In this document: positions 15,607 to 23,578 of the stretch, piece by piece
Position numbering within the stretch: position 1 is the stretch's first letter
Layout of the letters: every line of letters starts with the position of its first letter
From: an uncultured Ruminococcus sp.
GTDB taxonomy: Bacteria > Bacillota > Clostridia > Oscillospirales > Ruminococcaceae
Direction of reading: 5' to 3'
Length of the DNA: 26,602 bases
NCBI GenBank assembly: GCA_900553675.1
Contig: USEH01000005.1
Location: forward strand, 1 to 26,602
Translations under genes and position numbers: made by a program
The notes under the pieces: generated by a model
The model's database searches: none
What the model was told of the DNA's origin: nothing
Seen by the model: the letters and a program-made list of their open reading frames with translations, nothing else

Positions 15607-16602
15607 ATGTATAATGCAGATAATTCAAGATACGATAAAATGACCTACGCCTACTGCGGAAAAAGCGGTCTTAACCTGCCGCGCGTTTCGCTGGGACTGT
15701 GGAAAAACTTCGGCAACGGGGACGTCTTCTCCAACATGGAGGAGATGATTCACACCGCATTCGACCTCGGAATCACCTACTTCGACCTTGCCAATAATTA
15801 CGGCAGCCCATTCAACGGCAGTGCAGAGGAGAACTTCGGAAGAATCCTGCGGGATTCCATGCGCCCCTACCGCGACGAAATGGTAATAGCGACAAAGGCG
15901 GGCTACGATATGTGGCAGGGACCCTATGGCTGCCTGAACGGTTCAAGGAAATACCTCATTTCCTCGCTCGACCAGAGCCTGAAAAGAATGGGTCTTGAAT
16001 ACGTTGACATCTTCTACCATCACATCTACGACCCCAAGACCCCGCTTGAAGAGACGGCTTATACGCTTGATTCCATAGTGCGCTCAGGCAAGGCACTATA
16101 TGTCGGAATATCCAACTATTCAAGAGAGCAAACCGAGGAAATATCAAAAATCTTCCGCGAGCTGCGCACACCGTTTATCGTCAATCAGATATCCTATTCC
16201 ATGCTCAACCGCTGGATAGAGCGGGACGGCTTGGACAGCTGGGCTTGTGAAAACGGCGTTGGGCTGGCGGTCTACTCCCCTCTTTATCAGGGACTTTTAA
16301 CTGATAAATACATAAGCGGCGTTCCGCAGGATTCAAGAATCGGCAGGGGCGAGACCTGGATAGGCAAAGAGCTTGACGACAAAATGCGCCGCAGACTTTC
16401 GGCTCTTTCCGAGATCGCCGAAAGCCGCGGACAGAAGCTTTCGCAGCTTGCACTTTCGTGGGTGCTGAAAAACAGGGCGGTCACGACAGTCATAATCGGT
16501 GCGAGCAGACCCAGCCAGATCGCCGAGAACGCCGCGTGCATAAGCAAGCTCGATTTCAGTGATGAGGAAACATCAATAATTGAGAGTATACTTTCAGAAT
16601 AA
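15607..16602 (+). CDS. Aldo/keto reductase, YghZ-like
   Basis: This 331-residue NADPH-dependent aldo/keto reductase resembles the YghZ/L-glyceraldehyde 3-phosphate reductase branch (AKR14). Catalytic tetrad residues are visible: Asp60 and Tyr65 in YFDLANNYG, Lys97 in IATKAGYDMW, His129 in IFYHHIYDP. The YDMWQGPYG insert after the lysine, the SLGLWKNFG start and the closing cofactor-binding TTVIIGASRPSQIAEN are typical. AAAGGAAA precedes ATG 15607. It leads a three-gene set with GH26 and GH9 genes (gap of 30 bases), so it may reduce a sugar aldehyde released from oligosaccharide breakdown, although the proteins are also linked to methylglyoxal detoxification. I found no strong promoter; TATACT near 15485 lacks a good -35. 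Confidence 0.9.
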   Translation: MYNADNSRYDKMTYAYCGKSGLNLPRVSLGLWKNFGNGDVFSNMEEMIHTAFDLGITYFDLANNYGSPFNGSAEENFGRILRDSMRPYRDEMVIATKAGYDMWQGPYGCLNGSRKYLISSLDQSLKRMGLEYVDIFYHHIYDPKTPLEETAYTLDSIVRSGKALYVGISNYSREQTEEISKIFRELRTPFIVNQISYSMLNRWIERDGLDSWACENGVGLAVYSPLYQGLLTDKYISGVPQDSRIGRGETWIGKELDDKMRRRLSALSEIAESRGQKLSQLALSWVLKNRAVTTVIIGASRPSQIAENAACISKLDFSDEETSIIESILSE

Positions 16603-16632
16603 CTCAAACTCTGCTATCACGAGGTGAACAAC

Positions 16633-17523
16633 ATGAATTTCACACTTTCCAACCCCAACGCAGACCCCTGCGCAAAGCGCCTTTATAAATACCTGCTATC
16701 CGTCTACGGCAGAAAAATCCTCACCGCCCAGCAGGAAAGCGGCTGGCGTGGCACCTTTGAGGGGGAAATCGACTACATCAAAGAAAAAACCGGCAGGCTC
16801 CCGGCGATCCGCGGTCTTGATTTTATCGACGATCATTTTGATTCGGTTACAGCAAGGGCGAAAAAATGGCACTCCCTCGGCGGAATAGTAACCATCTGCT
16901 GGCACACCGGAATCTTCGGCGGCGGCTACAAGCAGTCGCAGGAGGACGTCCCCGACTTCGACAAGCTTTTTGAGGACGGCTCCGAGGAGCAGACCGCCAT
17001 GCTCGCCTCGTGGGACAGAGCTGCCTCCGCTCTCGCCGAGCTCAGGGACGCAGGCGTTCCGGTTTTGTGGCGATCCTTCCACGAGTTCGACGGCGGCTGG
17101 TTCTGGTGGAGCAAGGGCGGCGCGGACTGCTTTATCAGGCTCTGGCGGATGATGTATGAGCGTTTCACACAAAAATTCAACCTGAACAACCTCATCTGGG
17201 TGCTTGGCTACGCCGGAGATGTAAAGGACGGCTGGTATGTCGGGGATGATTACTGCGATATAGTCGGCTCGGACACCTACGACGGCACTGTAAACAGGCA
17301 CGGCTATGACCGGCTGACCTTAATCGCGCCCAACAAGCCAAAGTGCTTCCACGAGTGCGGAATACTGCCGCAGATCGGGGAATTCAAGCAGAGCGGCTGT
17401 ATGTGGATGTGGTTTATGATCTGGCACACCAGATGGCTTTACGACAACGGCGAGGAAAGTCTGAAAGCCTATTATAACAGCGAAAACGCGATAACACTTG
17501 AGGACATCGGTATCAATCACTGA
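16633..17523 (+). CDS. GH26 endo-beta-mannanase-like glycoside hydrolase
   Basis: This 296-residue protein is a compact GH26 catalytic domain, the family of beta-1,4-mannanases. ATG 16633 is chosen because GAGGTG (16621-16626) lies 6 bases upstream; a GTG at 16624 overlaps that site. The acid/base is Glu151 in LWRSFHEFDGGWFWW, preceded by the conserved His150, and the nucleophile is probably Glu241 in KCFHECGILP. LTAQQESGWRG and TICWHTGIFGGG are other family blocks. There is no signal peptide and no carbohydrate-binding module, so it should act in the cytoplasm on imported oligosaccharides. The reaction (mannan rather than lichenan or xylan) is inferred from the family majority. Confidence 0.9.
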   Translation: MNFTLSNPNADPCAKRLYKYLLSVYGRKILTAQQESGWRGTFEGEIDYIKEKTGRLPAIRGLDFIDDHFDSVTARAKKWHSLGGIVTICWHTGIFGGGYKQSQEDVPDFDKLFEDGSEEQTAMLASWDRAASALAELRDAGVPVLWRSFHEFDGGWFWWSKGGADCFIRLWRMMYERFTQKFNLNNLIWVLGYAGDVKDGWYVGDDYCDIVGSDTYDGTVNRHGYDRLTLIAPNKPKCFHECGILPQIGEFKQSGCMWMWFMIWHTRWLYDNGEESLKAYYNSENAITLEDIGINH

Positions 17524-17561
17524 ATCAGATGAATTCAGTGCCATGAAAGCGAGGGCATATC

Positions 17562-18101
17562 ATGTCAAAATCCAACAAAATATTCGTAAATCAGTCCGGC
17601 TACTACCCCTCCGACCTCAAAAAAGCTGTCCTGAATTTCCCTGCCGAAAGCTTCAGCGTCGTCACGGCGGACGGCAGTGAGATCTTCAAAGGTAAATGCA
17701 CCCGCTTCGGGTATGACCGCGCATCGGGGGACGAGGTTTACATCGCGGATTTCTCCGCCCTCACCACCGACGGCGAGTACAGAATATCGGCAGGCGGAGA
17801 GATTTCCCCGAAATTCTCGGTGGGAGGGAATGTCAACAAAAAGCTCTTCCGCGATGTTATGCGCGCCTACTACTACCTGCGCTGCGGGATGGAACTGACC
17901 CCCGAACACGCCGGAAAGTTCACTCACGCAGCCTGCCACACCGCCAACGCCGTCGACTGGCTCGACCACAACATAGAAAAGGACGTTTCGGGCGGCTGGC
18001 ACGATGCCGGCGACTACGGCAGATACGTCACCCCCGGGGCGGTCGCCTGCGCTCAGCTGCTTTACGCCTCTACCCCAAGGCGGCTGGAAGCCTCTGCATG
18101 A
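17562..18101 (+). CDS. GH9 glycosidase, N-terminal part (frameshifted)
   Basis: This is the first part of a GH9 beta-glucanase or cellodextrinase-like enzyme. Residues 1-90 form the N-terminal Ig-like (CelD_N) domain beginning IFVNQSGYYPSDLKKAV. The catalytic barrel follows, with LRCGMEL and the base-bearing motif GGWHDAGDYGRYV (Asp148, Asp151). Identity to the family ends after AQLLYA near base 18069; the rest (STPRRLEASA) is out of frame. The next frame supplies LYPKA at once, so one base seems lost from GCCCTCTAC, read here as GCCTCTAC. GAGGG before ATG 17562 is the ribosome site. No signal peptide is present. It is in the same operon as GH26, 38 bases downstream. Confidence 0.85.
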   Translation: MSKSNKIFVNQSGYYPSDLKKAVLNFPAESFSVVTADGSEIFKGKCTRFGYDRASGDEVYIADFSALTTDGEYRISAGGEISPKFSVGGNVNKKLFRDVMRAYYYLRCGMELTPEHAGKFTHAACHTANAVDWLDHNIEKDVSGGWHDAGDYGRYVTPGAVACAQLLYASTPRRLEASA

Positions 18102-19258
18102 ACATCCCCGAGAGCGGAGGAGAGTGTCCCTATCCCAAGAACTCAGGAAGCCATAAAATGAACATCCCCGAGAGTGGGAGCAAGCTCCCCGACTGGCTTG
18201 CCGAGTGCAGATATGAGCTTGACTGGCTTTTGAAGATGCAGAAGCCGGACGGCTCGGTGTATCACAAGGCTACGACCGCTCAGCACGCGCGTTTCGTAAT
18301 GCCTGAGCATGACCGCGAGCAGATGTATCTTCTGCCGGTTTCAAGCATGGCGACGGCTGACTTTGCGGCGGTATGCGCGCTGGCTTCAAGGGTGTATAAG
18401 CCCTTCGACCCCGATTATTCCGCGATTCTGCTCCGCGCGGCAGAGAAAACCGCCGTCTGGCTTGCGAAAAACCCGCAATTTGTGGGATTTATGAATCCCG
18501 AGGGCTGCGGCACCGGCGGCTACGGCGAAGGCGGCGACAAGGACAACCGCTTCTGGGCGTTCGCTGAGCTTTACTCAGCCACCGGAAAGCGGGAGTATCA
18601 CCAAGCCATGCAGTCCTATCTTGTATATGACTTCTCGCGAACCGAGATGGGCGTAGGCTCGGTGGGTGGACTGGGTGCGCTCAGCTATATCCTCTGCGAA
18701 AATCCCGACAAGAATATGGAGTTTGACGGCGCGTTCAGGGAGATGTTTTACAGCCACGCAAGGCGGGTAAAGTGGCTGTCCTCGCGCAGCGGCTACTCCT
18801 GCGCCCTCACCGAGAGGGAGTACAACTGGGGCAGCAACATGGGGCTGATGAAAAATGCAATGGTCTGCGCGATTGCGGACACGGTCTGCAAAACCGACGA
18901 ATTCCGCGACACTGCCAAGACTCAGCTCGATGTGCTTATGGGAGTCAACGCGGTCGGCGTGAGCTATGTCACCGGCAACGGCGAGTTCGCCTACAGCCAT
19001 CCCCACCTCCGCCCGGCGTTCGCAGACGGTATAGAGGAATGCATCCCCGGCATGGTCAGCGGAGGACCGAACAGCCATCCCGCCGAGAGGGAAGCGCGGC
19101 AGTTCATCCCCGAAGGCACCCCGCCGATGAAGTGCTATGTTGACAGAATGGAGTTTTATTCCATCAACGAGATAACCATTTACTGGAACTCCCCCGCGGC
19201 GTTTACGCTGGCGTTCTTAGAAAACGATGCACTCGCCTGCGCTCGTAGTGATAAGTGA
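18098..19258 (+). CDS. GH9 glycosidase, C-terminal part (other frame)
   Basis: This is the remainder of the GH9 catalytic barrel: ELDWLLKMQKPDGSVYHK, MATADFAAVCALASRVY, RFWAFAELYSATG, NWGSNMGLMKNAM, VLMGVNAVGVSYVTG and the second GH9 signature with the acid Glu in YSINEITIYWNSP. The genuine frame extends upstream to about 18071 (LYPKAAGSLC). Just after the junction a 60-bp in-frame tandem duplication repeats MNIPESG at 18098 and 18158. Both ATGs have GGAAG placed suitably upstream, so independent translation is possible, but the product would lack the catalytic Asp pair and should be inactive. The last residues run into the palindrome-rich repeat region. Confidence 0.85.
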   Translation: MNIPESGGECPYPKNSGSHKMNIPESGSKLPDWLAECRYELDWLLKMQKPDGSVYHKATTAQHARFVMPEHDREQMYLLPVSSMATADFAAVCALASRVYKPFDPDYSAILLRAAEKTAVWLAKNPQFVGFMNPEGCGTGGYGEGGDKDNRFWAFAELYSATGKREYHQAMQSYLVYDFSRTEMGVGSVGGLGALSYILCENPDKNMEFDGAFREMFYSHARRVKWLSSRSGYSCALTEREYNWGSNMGLMKNAMVCAIADTVCKTDEFRDTAKTQLDVLMGVNAVGVSYVTGNGEFAYSHPHLRPAFADGIEECIPGMVSGGPNSHPAEREARQFIPEGTPPMKCYVDRMEFYSINEITIYWNSPAAFTLAFLENDALACARSDK

Positions 19259-19484
19259 TGCAAGCGTTTCATCTGGCGACGAAACGCTTGTGATGCACTC
19301 CTTACGGCGCGTTGATGTGTCGGCGTACGCCGACGGATTTTAAGTGCGGCTTCGCCGCTTGCGTCACGTTTCACAACGTGAAACGTAATCTCCCGCCCCG
19401 CTCTGCTTCTGTGACACTCATTACAATGACACATTCTGTCATTGTAAATTTCCGGCTCTTCGCTCACTTGCCTACCATTCACTT
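19259..19484 (+). repeat. Cluster of five palindromes beside the right inverted repeat
   Basis: No gene is supported. Perfect hairpins follow one another: CAAGCGTTTC/GAAACGCTTG (19261-19290), the 16-bp palindrome GTCGGCGTACGCCGAC (19319-19334), GCGGC-TTC-GCCGC (19346-19358), ACGTTTCAC-AAC-GTGAAACGT (19366-19386), and TTACAATGACA/TGTCATTGTAA (19421-19447). The first could act as a terminator-like end for the GH9 gene but has no T run. The last has a counterpart at 15023-15043 inside the left repeat's flank. Confidence 0.75.
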
Positions 19485-20016
19485 TGTGGATGCGCTGGAG
19501 TACCAAAAAACATATTGTCTTTCAAAGGGCTACAAAGTACGCCCGCTCAAATGATAAGACGGCGCACTATCTTTGGCAACAACATTCTGTCACCAAGGAA
19601 CGGCAGTAAAATCAAGCCAGCGAACGCGGACGCTTGCAGGCAGTGAAAAGTGCGGAAAAGGGGTGAGAGGGTGAAGGAAAAAGCTGACGGCTCGAACCTT
19701 GTTATTTCCGTACTATTGTTTTGCCGTCAGCCGCCTTTCCTCCGTCGTTGGCATAACTTCGTCAAACAGGATACTTAGTGGTATTAATCTATACCTTTGC
19801 TTGCAATATATGGACGGAAACGCCCAACCTTTGTTAGGAGAAACGTGAGAAGCAGTAAGTGCTGCGCACTAACTGCGGACGGGGGAAATCCGCACTTTTG
19901 CAGCGGTTTTAGGGTTCCCCTCGGGTGCAGTTAGCACGCCAGTGCTTACTGCTTGCCTTAGGGTCATCCCCCTTACCCACTGCAGGCAGTAGGACAGGTC
20001 ACAATCGGCTCACCCT
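19485..20016 (-). repeat. Long inverted repeat, right copy (core 19485-19846)
   Basis: This is the inverted partner of the left copy: 19485-19846 matches 14620-14981 reversed with 4 mismatches in 362 bases. Outward similarity continues at 19955-20016. Between them, 19851-19876 pairs with 19927-19953 (AGCAGTAAGTGCTGCGCACT against AGTGCTTACTGCT-type sequence) to form a long imperfect hairpin absent from the left copy. No coding region is supported. The rest of the gap to the AraC gene (20017-20154) is C-rich, with only faint similarity to 14430-14500. Confidence 0.88.
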
Positions 20017-20154
20017 GAGGAGCGAAGTGTCCTTTCACACCATCCGCAGTCCGTCGGACAGATAACAAACCCTTCACCCAAAGCCGCAAATCCTCCCACC
20101 GCACCATCCCCATCTCCAAAAACAAACAAAACCCCCAGAAAGTGAAAAAGACCA

Positions 20155-20898
20155 ATGTACAGAATAAGACACATGGGCTGCGACGCGGTCCACTCAAAGG
20201 ACTTTAAACTCACCCGCCCAAACGGCTTTGAAACCTACCTTGCCCTCTACGTCCGCTCGCAGGCGTACTTCACCTTGGGCGGAACCGAAATCAGAACCGA
20301 GCCGGATATGTTCATCGTATACGACAAGCGAAAGTTCGTTTCCTACCGCTGCTGCGGCGAGCGCTACGTCAACGACTGGATAGAGTTTGAAAGCGACGAG
20401 ATCCCCGCAATCGAGTTCGCCCGCCCTTACTATTTCAGCCAGAGGATTCCGGTTTCAAGCTATACCCATCTCATCTGCGACGCCTACTACCGCCGCAGTG
20501 AAAAGGCGTGTTCCCAGCTGATGAGCGCGTTTTTCAGCGAGATTTCGCTGATATCCGGCGACCCCGGCGGCTCCGGCGTCCACTACCGCGAGCTTACCGA
20601 TATGCGTATGCAGATATATATGTCCCCCGAGCGGGACTGGACTGTTCCCAAAATGGCGAAAAGCCTTCACATCAGCCCTGCATATTTGCAGGAGCTTTAC
20701 AAAAGCACCTTTGGGGTGTCCTGCCGTGCCGATGTTATAAGCTCGCGAATCGAGGCGGCAAAAACCCTGCTCGACGGTACTTCTCTCAGCGTTGCAGAGG
20801 TGGGATATCGCTGCGGCTATAATAGTCCGGTTCACTTCTCTCGCCAATTTTCAATGGTAACCGGATTTTCTCCATCAAAATGGAAGTCGAGAAAATAG
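20155..20898 (+). CDS. AraC-family transcriptional regulator
   Basis: This 247-residue protein has an N-terminal cupin-like sensor region (about residues 20-130, with FETYLALYVRSQAYFTLGG and DMFIVYDKRK) and a C-terminal double helix-turn-helix: WTVPKMAKSLHISPAYLQELYKSTFG, then SLSVAEVGYRCGYNSPVHFSRQFSMVTGFSPSKWK, the AraC signature. The ribosome site before ATG 20155 is weak (GAAAGTGA). Such sensors often bind sugars and control adjacent carbohydrate genes, so the GH26/GH9/AKR cassette just upstream is a plausible target, although it lies outside the inverted repeats that bracket that cassette. No operator could be identified. Confidence 0.9.
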   Translation: MYRIRHMGCDAVHSKDFKLTRPNGFETYLALYVRSQAYFTLGGTEIRTEPDMFIVYDKRKFVSYRCCGERYVNDWIEFESDEIPAIEFARPYYFSQRIPVSSYTHLICDAYYRRSEKACSQLMSAFFSEISLISGDPGGSGVHYRELTDMRMQIYMSPERDWTVPKMAKSLHISPAYLQELYKSTFGVSCRADVISSRIEAAKTLLDGTSLSVAEVGYRCGYNSPVHFSRQFSMVTGFSPSKWKSRK

Positions 20899-20968
20899 AA
20901 CTTCCGGCAAGGGAGATAATTCGGCGAGAGATTCGCGGAAAATGTCGGCATAAATACCTTAAGCCGTA

Positions 20969-20997
20969 TTGACATTTGTATTGTGCTGGATTATAAT
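20969..20997 (+). promoter_or_regulatory. Consensus sigma-A promoter for rubredoxin
   Basis: Perfect TTGACA (20969-20974) and TATAAT (20992-20997) with a 17-bp spacer, 110 bases upstream of the rubredoxin start. Confidence 0.88.
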
Positions 20998-21106
20998 ATC
21001 CTTGAATCCGCGCCGACGCTGCGGTATGCTCAATCCGAGCTGCCATATGCGCTGTGCCGGAAGCAGTACGAAAGCCGTCTTTGACATAACGAAAGGAGTA
21101 ATTATC

Positions 21107-21265
21107 ATGGATAAATTTGTATGCGATCTTTGCGGATACGTCTACGACCCCGAGGTCGGCGATCCCGACAACGGAATCGAACCCGGCACCGCCTTTGAGG
21201 ATCTCCCCGAGGATTGGGTCTGCCCTCTCTGCGGAGCAGGAAAGGATTTCTTCTCTGAGGAGTAA
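21107..21265 (+). CDS. Rubredoxin
   Basis: This 52-residue iron protein carries electrons in the cytoplasm of anaerobes, commonly to oxygen- or peroxide-reducing enzymes. The Fe(Cys)4 site is formed by [12 protein letters not shown] (Cys6, Cys9) and [12 protein letters not shown] (Cys39, Cys42), and the length and the [14 protein letters not shown] block are canonical. GAAAGGAG places the start at ATG 21107; the open frame extends further upstream but crosses the promoter. It is a single-gene unit with its own consensus promoter and a terminator shared with the convergent anti-sigma gene. Confidence 0.96.
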   Translation: MDKFVCDLCGYVYDPEVGDPDNGIEPGTAFEDLPEDWVCPLCGAGKDFFSEE

Positions 21266-21284
21266 TTGAACGTTTTAACACGCA

Positions 21285-21325
21285 AAAATCCCGCATGGAA
21301 GAATTGCCTTCTGTGCGGGATTTTC
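21285..21325 (+). terminator. Bidirectional terminator between rubredoxin and anti-sigma genes
   Basis: A perfect 11-bp stem AAAATCCCGCA (21285-21295) / TGCGGGATTTT (21314-21324). T runs end both strands, so it serves both convergent genes. Confidence 0.85.
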
Positions 21326-21452
21326 TGTATAGTGAAGCCGTTTGGCACGGCTGATTATCAGGGATTGTTCGCTTCTGCGGGCAATTGGCTGACGGGCTTC
21401 CTTTCTTTGAAGAGTTGGCTGTCTCCCTGCCACCCTGATGCACTATCCAATC

Positions 21453-23021
21453 CTACTCCATAGCTATGGCGATAACTCCGGCTATCTCCTCCAACTCGAA
21501 CCGCCCACCGACAAGCCTGTCGTTGCTGTCGGTGGTAGTCTGCCACCTGTACTCAATTTCCGCAACTCCCTGCGGCAGACCAAGCGAATCAAAGTAAACA
21601 GGACCTTCGCCGATATCATAGGCGTAAATCTCGCCGTCTATGGGGGATTTCATCAGCGCGAACTCCAGCTCGTACACCGGCAGATAATAGCCATTGCCGC
21701 TTTCATATACCGCCGCGATGAGCCGCTCGCCCTCAGCCCAGACGGGATATCCCCGATACTGCTCTGAGCCGTTTCCGTAGTGCCAAAGGGTTATTTCGGA
21801 GCCTTCCTCAGACGAGCCTTGCGTGAAGTCCCTGACAACGCGCAGGGTGTAAAGAGTGCCGTCAGACCTGCCCGAAACTTCGGCGGCTTCTTCGTCTGGG
21901 TGAACCGCTGCCACCTCGAACTCAATAAGCCGCAGCCCCGGCTTGTCTTTCAGCAGCTCCTCCGAGACATCCGCAAAGTCGTAGTGTCCCAAAAAGTCCG
22001 CTTCTGCCGAGAAGCTCGGGCTGTATTCGGTAAGCCCGACATCGTGATACGCAAATCTCTGACGGCGGATCTCCGAATTGTCGGTGTCGGGGATATCAAA
22101 GCCCTTAAAGTCTATTCCGCGCAAAGCCCAATCCTCGCGGATAAAGCCGGCAAGGTCGGCAACCGCCATTTTGTGGATGTAAACTGCCGCTTCTTCGTCG
22201 GTCACGGGGAGGTCGAGGTTATGATAATCTCCCTTGACAAGCCCGATTTCAAGCCCGTCCGCAATGGATATCCATTTGCTGCCGCGCTGGAGGGCAAAGT
22301 CGACGCCGTCCTCGCTGTATACGTCGAAAAGCATATCCGGGATGTAATAGCCGCAGCCTGATATGTCCGAAAGAACGGCGATATGCTCATCTGCGGCAGT
22401 CTCGCCGAAGACTTCGGGAAACAGGCAGAGCAGGATTTCCGTTTCCTTTGACATATCCCGCTGATTGAGATAATCATAGGTTATTCGCGCAGACATGAGA
22501 ACCCGCGGCGCAGGTGCATCCGCATCCGTATCAGCGTCAGGCTCGAGGAAGTCGGGGTTGCCGGTGATTTCGGCAGCCTTTTCGGGAGTGAATCTCTCGA
22601 TGATTTCAAGACGGACAAGCCCATAAGCCTTGCCGGAGTTATACATATCCTCGGTAAGCTCCTTGTAGGAAAACGCGCCGCCGGTGTAAGGATCAGTATC
22701 TTCGACATTGGGTCTGGCGTGAGGATCGGTTTCTACTAAGTCTGGGTCATAGGGTTCGTCGGGGTCATCAGGAAATACCGGCTCGTCATCCGTCGAAACG
22801 TCGGTTACAAGCGGGTCGGTGTCGACGTTATTTCCGCAGGGGGGCAATAAGCCTCTCATAAAGGCGTATCCCGCCGCCGAAACGGCAATCACCGCACATG
22901 CCGCTATGGATAAATATTTTATATAGGATATTCTTGGCTTCGGAACGCTTGGATTTTCTGCCTGTTCTATGAGGTCGGCGTCTATCTCCGAAAGAATATA
23001 AAGCAGATCTGTTCCTCTCAC
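21453..23021 (-). CDS. Membrane-anchored anti-sigma-like protein with large extracytoplasmic domain
   Basis: This 522-residue protein starts with GTG at 23021, whose GTGA overlaps the sigma factor stop, so the two are translationally coupled. The short cytoplasmic N-terminus (TDLLYILSEIDADLIEQA) is typical of proteins encoded with ECF-like sigma factors in Clostridia. One membrane helix follows (about residues 35-54), then an acidic Asp/Pro/Thr-rich linker (about 65-115), and about 400 residues of unrecognised extracytoplasmic sequence that appears repetitive: each half contains an EVFGE- or EVAAV-like strand and a Tyr-Gly block (SGCGYYIP, SGNGYYLP). It probably holds the sigma factor at the membrane until an external signal is sensed. 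Neither signal nor regulon is evident. Confidence 0.75.
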   Translation of the reverse strand: MRGTDLLYILSEIDADLIEQAENPSVPKPRISYIKYLSIAACAVIAVSAAGYAFMRGLLPPCGNNVDTDPLVTDVSTDDEPVFPDDPDEPYDPDLVETDPHARPNVEDTDPYTGGAFSYKELTEDMYNSGKAYGLVRLEIIERFTPEKAAEITGNPDFLEPDADTDADAPAPRVLMSARITYDYLNQRDMSKETEILLCLFPEVFGETAADEHIAVLSDISGCGYYIPDMLFDVYSEDGVDFALQRGSKWISIADGLEIGLVKGDYHNLDLPVTDEEAAVYIHKMAVADLAGFIREDWALRGIDFKGFDIPDTDNSEIRRQRFAYHDVGLTEYSPSFSAEADFLGHYDFADVSEELLKDKPGLRLIEFEVAAVHPDEEAAEVSGRSDGTLYTLRVVRDFTQGSSEEGSEITLWHYGNGSEQYRGYPVWAEGERLIAAVYESGNGYYLPVYELEFALMKSPIDGEIYAYDIGEGPVYFDSLGLPQGVAEIEYRWQTTTDSNDRLVGGRFELEEIAGVIAIAME

Positions 23022-23578
23022 AGCTCAACGCCCTCCTTTTTGAGATATTCGCGAAGCTCGGCGCGGATCCGGCAGAGTGTAGTTTTAACGTTCGATTGGC
23101 TTATGCCGAAGCGCTCGGCAAGGGAAGCGGTCGAATCGGTATACCAGTACCTTCGCAGAAAGATAAGCCGCTTGGTTTCGGGGAGCGAACGCAGAAAATC
23201 GCTGACAAGCGCGGCGAGCTCATGCGATTCCACTTCGCACTCGGTGTCGTCCGGCGAGGAGATAAGCTCTTCCAGCTCGTCCGAAAGGTCGACAAGCTCG
23301 CTCTGCCGCTTAAGCCGCTTTGAATCGCGCAGGCGGTTCAGCGAAAGGTTTCGGATAATCCGAGCCAGAAAGGCATAAAGGCAGTTTACCGGCTCTGCGG
23401 GAGGGATTGCGCCCCACGCCGCCAAGTAGGAGTCGTTTTCGCACTCCTCGCTCGATTGTTGGTCGCGCAGGATGTTATATGAAACCGTGCGCAGGCGGGA
23501 GCCGTATTTATCGCGGGTATTAGCGATTGCGGATTCGTTTCGGGAAAGGTAGAGGGAGACTATTTCTTCGTCGGTCAT
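23018..23578 (-). CDS. ECF-like sigma-70 family RNA polymerase sigma factor
   Basis: ATG 23578 is preferred because AAAGGA lies 9 bases upstream; a longer frame would include that site. The 186-residue protein has region 2 (MTDEEIVSLYLSRNESAI, AFLARIIRNLSLNRLR) and region 4 (LPETKRLIFLRRYWYTDSTA, LAERFGISQSNVKTTLCRIR) separated by an acidic linker, with no region 3, as in ECF-type factors. It overlaps the anti-sigma-like gene by 4 bases. Upstream on the minus strand a TATAAT (23611-23616) is present, but no good -35 box for a housekeeping promoter, and no obvious ECF autoregulatory element. Target genes cannot be named. Confidence 0.88.
   Translation of the reverse strand: MTDEEIVSLYLSRNESAIANTRDKYGSRLRTVSYNILRDQQSSEECENDSYLAAWGAIPPAEPVNCLYAFLARIIRNLSLNRLRDSKRLKRQSELVDLSDELEELISSPDDTECEVESHELAALVSDFLRSLPETKRLIFLRRYWYTDSTASLAERFGISQSNVKTTLCRIRAELREYLKKEGVEL

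Noticed and set aside
19261..19447. CRISPR array
   Set aside because: The palindromes differ from one another and there are no regularly spaced identical repeats.
14501..20016. Composite transposon with insertion-sequence ends
   Set aside because: No transposase, no terminal target duplication visible, and the repeats do not encode an enzyme. Only a non-autonomous or recombinational repeat is supported.
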